A stretch of 64,000 bases of DNA from Rhynchopus euleeides. Lineage: Eukaryota; Euglenozoa; Diplonemea; Diplonemida; Diplonemidae. The notes below the pieces were generated by a model. That model was given only the letters and a program-made list of their open reading frames with translations. It searched no databases and was not told the DNA's origin. Positions 58,890 to 64,000 of this stretch are shown here, one piece after another. Within the stretch, counting starts at the first letter, position 1. Every line of letters begins with the position of its first letter. The stretch lies in assembly GCA_963210315.1 (NCBI GenBank), contig OY723255.1:1054001-1118000 (forward strand), written 5' to 3'. Made by a program: the position numbers and the translations under genes.

Positions 58890-60130
58890 ACCACCGTGAC
58901 CCAGGAGCGCCACGCGTTCTCTGACAGCGAGTCAGTCTGGCATCGTAAAGCTACCCGTGTGGTCTGCTCCATTGTGTGATTCTCGTCCCATGCAAGCCCG
59001 CACCGAGACGTTGTTGACAGGTGAGAATGGGCAATGCCCCATATAACGAGAGGCGTAGCGCATGGAATCGCCAGAGCAGAGCACCACAAAGACGCCACCA
59101 CAATCGCAGAGGCGCAGCATGTTGTAACAGGAGAAGTTGTGCCGCCCAATGTCTTCGCCACCCACGACGGATCCATCCGCCAGCGTCGTTGTCGTAGATC
59201 CACCTCGATTCCCAGCAAGGTCGTATACGCAGCTGGGGCTTCCTGAGCTCCGATGCAGATGTTATACTTGGCGCAGGTCGATGTGAACACCCTGTGAACT
59301 TCCGCCAGCTGTAGACTATTCCCACTGAATATCGCGTTGTCAATCCAGGCAATCCCTTTCGTGTGTGATACATCGCAAGCCATCCGCACCAACTTCAGAG
59401 TCAGTGCCTGAGCCGCTTGGGGTGCCGGCGAGTATCCCATCGGGAGGCGAGTCATTCACCGGTGCAAGTTCCTTGCCCGGAAGGCAAATAGGTGGCGCAC
59501 CTCCTGCGGCAATCCGAAATGAAAGAAGAAACTCTTAAAGTCGAACTGCGACACCAGCGTTCCGCTAAACACCACCCTGAGGATTTCGTCGTATGAGGGG
59601 AGGATGCAGCGGGGAAGGATCGACATATCGAGAGCCCGATTTATCACACAGCATGACATGATGAAACGCAATGTGCCCGGTGCCTTCTTTGGAACACAGA
59701 ACACACCCTGATACCAGGCGGAGGATGACACAGCCTTCGGGAGTTTCTCCGTAATCCCCAAGACATCCAACCGTTCCACGTGCGGCAGGATCTTCATGTT
59801 CATGGGTCCGGGACGTGGTTGCATCGACACATCGACCTGTCGCTTCAAGAATGCAGGATCGCAAAACCACTGGAAGTTGTCCCGGAGATCAGGGAAATCT
59901 CGAAGGAGTGCGTCAAGGTGCAGCACGGTTGGTGTAGCCTCCGATGTGAATCGATGGTCAGCCCAGGTGGAAGCGTAGTCGTAGCTTCGCAGAAGGAGGC
60001 GGATAGGGCCAGCCCGGTACAGGCTCTGCACCGAATCTAGCGAATCCCCCGATGTACTCACTGTTGAAGAAGCCGTGTCGCAGTACGGGTCTCCTGCGTC
60101 GACCTCCAGAGGTGGTGAGGAAGATACTGC
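58796..60130 (-). pseudogene. VIPER-like reverse transcriptase (one in-frame stop)
   Basis: The frame overlaps the end of the recombinase gene in a different frame, so its start is not fixed. Visible blocks: CVPKKAPGTLRFIMSCCVIN, VSQFDFKSFFFHF (first catalytic Asp), TRLPMGYSPAPQ (template-grip), GIAWIDNAIFSGNS in place of the usual Y-x-D-D box. One TGA at 59456-59458 splits it. The variant Ile-Asp-Asn box also argues for loss of activity. An RNase H region expected after it is not recognisable and would overlap the terminal repeat. Confidence 0.6.
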
Positions 60131-60954
60131 TCCGTCGAAGCCGAGCTGCGGTGCCGGGCGAGGCGTTGTGCCGCCTCCTGCCCCGCTGAGTCTGCTGTCT
60201 TGTGAAGGGCACTCCTCCGTATCCCGTGGGAGAGCGCGCTTACCGACACCCGCAGGAAGTCGTTGTATCCCTTGTAGGTGAGGCCCTGAAAAAGGGGGGC
60301 CTCCGGGCACTGAGCCGTCCTGTCCGCGATCCACGCACGGAGGAGTGGGATGTATTTGCCGACTGACGGCAAGATGAGGGCCTGGCCTCGGTGGTGCAGA
60401 TCTGTCTTTCCCCCGTAAAAAACAACCATCATGTCGCCGGATGGGGGGAAACTCACATGGCTGCACAGCAGCCTTTCCAGATCGCTCCAGCGGCAGCCCG
60501 TGCTCCACTGGAACGCCAATGCGACAGCTTGGAGGGTGAGAGGGGGTCGGAACACTGCATTGAAGATGGCATTGGGATGGATCACCACCTTGTTGCGGGG
60601 AGGGGCGAGGGGGGCCCTTTGGTATGTGGCACGGCGGAATGCCTCGGCTGGGGGGATCTTCGCCATTGCGTGGTAGGTCATGTACTGACGCACGCTGGCA
60701 TCCGAGAATCTGGGGTTCTGCTTCTGCAGCAGACGAAGCCACATTAAAAAAGCCATTTCGGGGTGCAGGGTAGGGATCTCGCGCTGAGCCTGCTGACGGA
60801 ACTGATCCGCTCTCGCCTCCACTGACAGCATCGCGTTCCGCGAGGACTGACGGTAGCACGACGCCAGAAAAGCTGCTGTCTCGTCTCTCAGAGACGACAA
60901 ATTCTCGACTGAGAGGGTTGGCGCCGGCTTCCGGATCTGGTGCCCCTCCCGCAT
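60058..60954 (-). CDS. VIPER-like tyrosine recombinase (intact)
   Basis: 298 codons, ATG at 60954 to TGA. An N-terminal helical DNA-binding half (1-140) precedes the catalytic domain with Arg155 (STGCRWSDLE), Lys183 (YGGKTD), His243 and Arg246 (LSHGIRRSAL), His268 (ARHRS) and Tyr277 (STEQYLP). These are the R-K-H-R-H-Y residues of the family. The length fits recombinases of DIRS-type elements. It joins the circular DNA intermediate to the genome without target duplication. The gag stop TGA lies only six codons upstream in the same frame, so gag-recombinase read-through is possible. Confidence 0.8.
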   Translation of the reverse strand: MREGHQIRKPAPTLSVENLSSLRDETAAFLASCYRQSSRNAMLSVEARADQFRQQAQREIPTLHPEMAFLMWLRLLQKQNPRFSDASVRQYMTYHAMAKIPPAEAFRRATYQRAPLAPPRNKVVIHPNAIFNAVFRPPLTLQAVALAFQWSTGCRWSDLERLLCSHVSFPPSGDMMVVFYGGKTDLHHRGQALILPSVGKYIPLLRAWIADRTAQCPEAPLFQGLTYKGYNDFLRVSVSALSHGIRRSALHKTADSAGQEAAQRLARHRSSASTEQYLPHHLWRSTQETRTATRLLQQ

Positions 60955-60972
60955 GGGGGCCCAGAAATCCAG

Positions 60973-62339
60973 TCAGTGCGAGGGGTGCTTCGGGGGGGGT
61001 GCGTGAAAACCCTTCCGCTTGTTGCCGGCCTGCCGGGCGTTCTGGTTGCCCTGATGCGGCTGCTGTTGCGGATGGTTCCCCCGAGCCTGAGGACGGAACT
61101 GCTGGGCGATCTTCGCAGCATCAGAGTGGGCAGACACCATCCTCTCCCGCGTCAACTCCCCGAAGGGGATCGCGGAGAGGCGGGTCTCCAGTTCCGCCGC
61201 CCCGAGCGATCCCTGGTCCCTACTGCAAGACCCCGACACCAGCTCGTCCCTCAGGAGGAGGGCCTCCAGACGCACCACGATCGTGTGCAGCACCTGGGGG
61301 ATCGCCGTTGCGACCCCCGAGAAGAGAAGCTGACGCAACACCTCCATATGCGCTCTACGATCGTGGTACGGCCCCGGCGTGGTCGCACTGGCTGGGCAGG
61401 GCCTGTGCCGGAGCGTCAGGTGTACCCAGAGGTTCTCAATGTCCCCCGAAGAGGACAACAGGGGGAACCAGGTAACGACTCTTGCGTAGTCGACAGTGTG
61501 CGTCTGCTGCCCGTAGTAGCCTGCCGGCACCACGGCATGACCCGGTGCACCCCAGCTCCCGTGAGGTGTACTGAACACCGAGGGAGAGAACAGCCCTGTG
61601 GAACTGGGGTGGGTGGGAGAGGAACCCCACTGAGGAGCCCCCTGAGCCCCGGCCCACGGCGCTACTGAAGCGCTGTGTTGAATAGGGGGGGCCTGCCCCG
61701 GCGTAGTACCGGGAGGGGCCGGCCAGCCTGACACTGAGCCAGGGGAAAAGAACTGGGGAGGGAAGGATCCCATGATGTGTGCTTGCCCCGGCACCCCACT
61801 GAGTGGTGCGGGCCCCGCTGACACTGAGCCAGGGGGGAAAGCAGGGGTGGCCTGTGCGGTACTGAGTGTCGTGGGCCCCGACCCGGAGCCCGGTTGGGGA
61901 GGTTGAGCCGACTGTGGAGAGGGAGGAGGGTGGGAAGCAGAATTATTCTGGAAGGGCACAGTGAACCCAGCAGCAGCCTCTGCAGCCTCCTCCGCGATCT
62001 TCTCCTCCGGCTCTGCATCCGGCTTCGCAGCAGCACGGTCACCCACAGCATCTTCCCCATGATGCACGGCGAAGGCGCACGATGGGCAGCACCACGGAGC
62101 GTCAGACGGGGGCTCGAGGAACTTCGCAAGAAGATCATCCTCGCCGCTAACCTTCTTCCACTCAGGACACTGATCCCGGCCACGCCCACCACAGCGCCAG
62201 CAAGACCGGCTTGCGCGGCCTTGTGCTCAACCCCACACGAAGCGAAACAACAATTCGTGCGGGGGGCGGCCTTCGGCGCATCTTTCGGCAGTGCAGGGAT
62301 ATGGATGTCAGTCCATTTCGCCTCACGCAGCTGCGCCAT
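60973..62339 (-). CDS. VIPER-like gag, reading frame displaced near the start
   Basis: The ATG at 62339 opens a frame with NCCFASCGVEH, which continues in the wrong frame to 61662. The rest of gag lies in another frame that opens after a TGA near 62223. It contains CWRCGG, QCPEWKK and WCCPSCAFAVHH, then a Pro/Ser/Gly-rich region, a helical domain and a Gln/Asn-rich basic tail with KRKGF, ending at TGA 60973. The other gag (12.3-13.4 kb) has the same Cys motifs in one frame, so a one-base shift separates ATG and body here. The same offset exists in the terminal-repeat copy at 58.6-58.9 kb. Confidence 0.6.
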
Positions 62340-62728
62340 CTTTACCTGGACGAACCCGGTTTTTGTTTGTACGAACGGTGCCTGCTAGTGCATGTGTGCA
62401 GATACCGAACGCTGCCACGAGTCTTTTTAGTTGGAAAAACACGTTGTTCTGACAAAAAATAGACATACAAGGCCCCAACCCCCAGCCCAAGCCCAAAAAA
62501 ATGTTTTTTTGACCCCACGGGACATCACCACACCTCCCCCGGGAGGACGGAACACCTCCCACGGGATGACAGAACACCTCCCGCGGGAGAACATGAGTCC
62601 TCCCGCGGGAGGACATGAGTCCTCCCGGGGGGGAGGACATGCCCTACCCGGCGGGACATCTAACAGGTCCCGATCGGGTCCTCCCGTTTCCTACTCCCAC
62701 CTGGGAGGTCCCGGACATCCTGGCTACC
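62080..62728. repeat. Inverted terminal repeat, right copy
   Basis: Reverse match of 58262-58889, with small indels in the CCTCCCGCGGGAGG palindrome series (62530-62640). It includes the gag start codon at 62339. Confidence 0.8.
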
Positions 62729-64000
62729 ATGGTAGCCAACTTGGCCCAACACGGGGCTCCTCGCAATCCTGAGGGCCTGGGGCCTCTTCAGCACCAAGTA
62801 TGTGGGTTTGGCGTGTGTCGGGGACTGGGAGAGTTCACTTCTTGTGACAGGGTCAGTCGGGCAGCCAACACCCACCCAGACCCAGCGGGACCCCCAGACG
62901 GTTTTTTCACAAACCCGTTCATTTGAATATTCGGAATCTGTGCGGATCGTAGTGGGGTCACTTTATTGGCGTAGGTGGACCAACACTGCCTCTGAGGTGA
63001 CACCACAGGCCCTGGAAGGGCTCGAGTGGACTGTGCTGGGCTCTCGGTCGGTGGTGCACTGTGCAGTCGTCGGCACTGCCACGACCTAAAAGGTACTGCC
63101 AAAACCTAAAACCTCAAAGGCGGTGAGTCTGAGGAACCACACGTACACGGAATCTACATGGAACCCGATTTTCAATCACCCCAACATCGGGTTTGCGTTC
63201 ATTTGAATAATTGGAATCCGTGCAAATCGTAGTGGGGTCACTTTTGCAGTGTAGGTGCCACACACCAACCCTGGAATGTTGGTTTGCTTCAGGTGTGGGG
63301 AAGTGACTCGCTCCCGATTGGGCCCGACAGACAGCCGTTATGGACTGCACCTACCCACTGACGCGACCCAGTGGTACCTCACCCTCGGTTTTTCCAACCC
63401 CTGTTCAGTTGAACATTAGGAATCTGTGCGTATTGTGATGGGGTCATTTGGCCGTGGGGTGCCGATTCACACCCATAACTGGCCTTTCGTCACTGGGGCT
63501 CACCACAAGGTTTGTTTGTGGTCTCTCGACCCACTACAGGGCCACTACAAACCTGCACGGACATTTCCTGAAGGATTGTGGACCGGTGTTCTGTGCCAGT
63601 TCTGTGCCGGTTCTGTGCCAGGTCTGTGCCAGATCTGGGGGGTTCCATGATCACACCATCAATAATTATCAAAAACGTGTCTCGTGAGAGATGGGGGTAA
63701 CTCAGCCGCCGCTTTTCCGTTGCATTAGGCCGTCAGTGCCAAAGCTGACGTACGGAGGGGCGAAGCAGGGAGCAAAACACCACTCGTTGGCCTGATGAAG
63801 GGTGGAGTTTGTTCAGTTCGCCCCCCTTCCAACAAGTTTACTGAATGTGGTGATGGGGATTCACAACAGCGTGCCTCAACATGTGACACCGGATGTCGCC
63901 CCCTGTGCAGACACCAGAATCACTCTCAGGAACAGCACTGGGTGCCGTCCTGCTGCCCCTTGGTCGGGAAGCAGTCCCACGCAGTGCTTCTCAGAACAAG
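62729..64000. other. No recognised gene; three dispersed repeat ends
   Basis: Copies of the GAATCTGTGCGGATCGTAGT motif with GGGGTCA lie at about 62930-62965, 63208-63245 and 63420-63452, each preceded by a GTTCA(T/G)TTGAA-like stretch. Otherwise only short frames. Confidence 0.45.

Larger units (their letters stand above)
58262..62728 (-). mobile_element. VIPER-like tyrosine-recombinase retroelement with inverted terminal repeats
   Basis: 4.47 kb on the minus strand. Order: gag, tyrosine recombinase, reverse transcriptase. Kinetoplastid VIPER elements have this order, whereas DIRS and Ngaro place the recombinase last. The ends are inverted repeats (58262-58889 and 62080-62728), as in DIRS, not the split direct repeats of VIPER. 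Each repeat includes the first part of gag. Lesions: one TGA in the RT frame and a degenerate 3' end. Confidence 0.7.

Noticed and set aside
59456..59458. Stop-codon reassignment of TGA in this organism
   Set aside because: TGA ends the intact WD40 genes and the DUF3431-like gene at the conserved family C-terminus, so it works as a stop; the TGA in the RT is better seen as a mutation.

Overview
The window looks like nuclear DNA of a GC-rich, repeat-laden protist. Three observations point towards a kinetoplastid (bodonid-like) or another excavate. All recognisable host genes lack visible introns. Every recognisable host gene reads on the minus strand, as in a polycistronic unit. The best-preserved tyrosine-recombinase retroelement has the order gag - recombinase - reverse transcriptase, which is the order of the kinetoplastid VIPER family. 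No spliced leader, tRNA or rRNA was recognised, so the assignment is inference; another GC-rich protist remains possible.

Layout. From 0 to 9.2 kb the DNA is repeat-rich and carries decayed elements: a piggyBac-like element, several roughly 105-bp MITEs, a TIR-flanked 1.8-kb element, a ruined non-LTR retrotransposon on the plus strand and a 433-bp tandem repeat. From 9.8 to 13.6 kb lie pieces of a VIPER-like element, with a WD40 pseudogene between the two halves of its recombinase. From 13.6 to 17.3 kb there are nested inverted-repeat elements. From 17.6 to 48 kb there is an array of about twelve copies, fragments and pseudogenes of one gene family: an N-terminal ubiquitin-like domain followed by a seven-bladed WD40 propeller, all on the minus strand and joined by recurrent intergenic motifs. 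A complete 8.6-kb non-LTR retrotransposon (26678-35298) splits one of these genes. Between 39.5 and 44.5 kb sits one secreted DUF3431-like gene among MITEs and short repeats. From 48.5 to 58.2 kb DNA transposons are nested in each other, including a hAT-like element with a 6-bp target duplication. From 58.26 to 62.73 kb lies a nearly complete VIPER-like element with inverted terminal repeats of about 0.63-0.65 kb. The last 1.3 kb holds only dispersed repeats.

The most notable system is the 8.6-kb retrotransposon. It has a coiled-coil ORF1, a single in-frame UAG, then an ORF2 with OTU cysteine protease, AP-type endonuclease, reverse transcriptase, RNase H and a duplicated Cys/His module. It sits exactly in the (CA)n stretch that encodes a Thr-His run in a WD40 gene. 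A 5'-truncated relative sits at the same (CA)n stretch of another paralogue at 48.0 kb. The host gene family therefore supplies a repeated, coding microsatellite target. Several other insertions here can be dated or verified because unoccupied copies of the same repeated flank lie elsewhere in the window.
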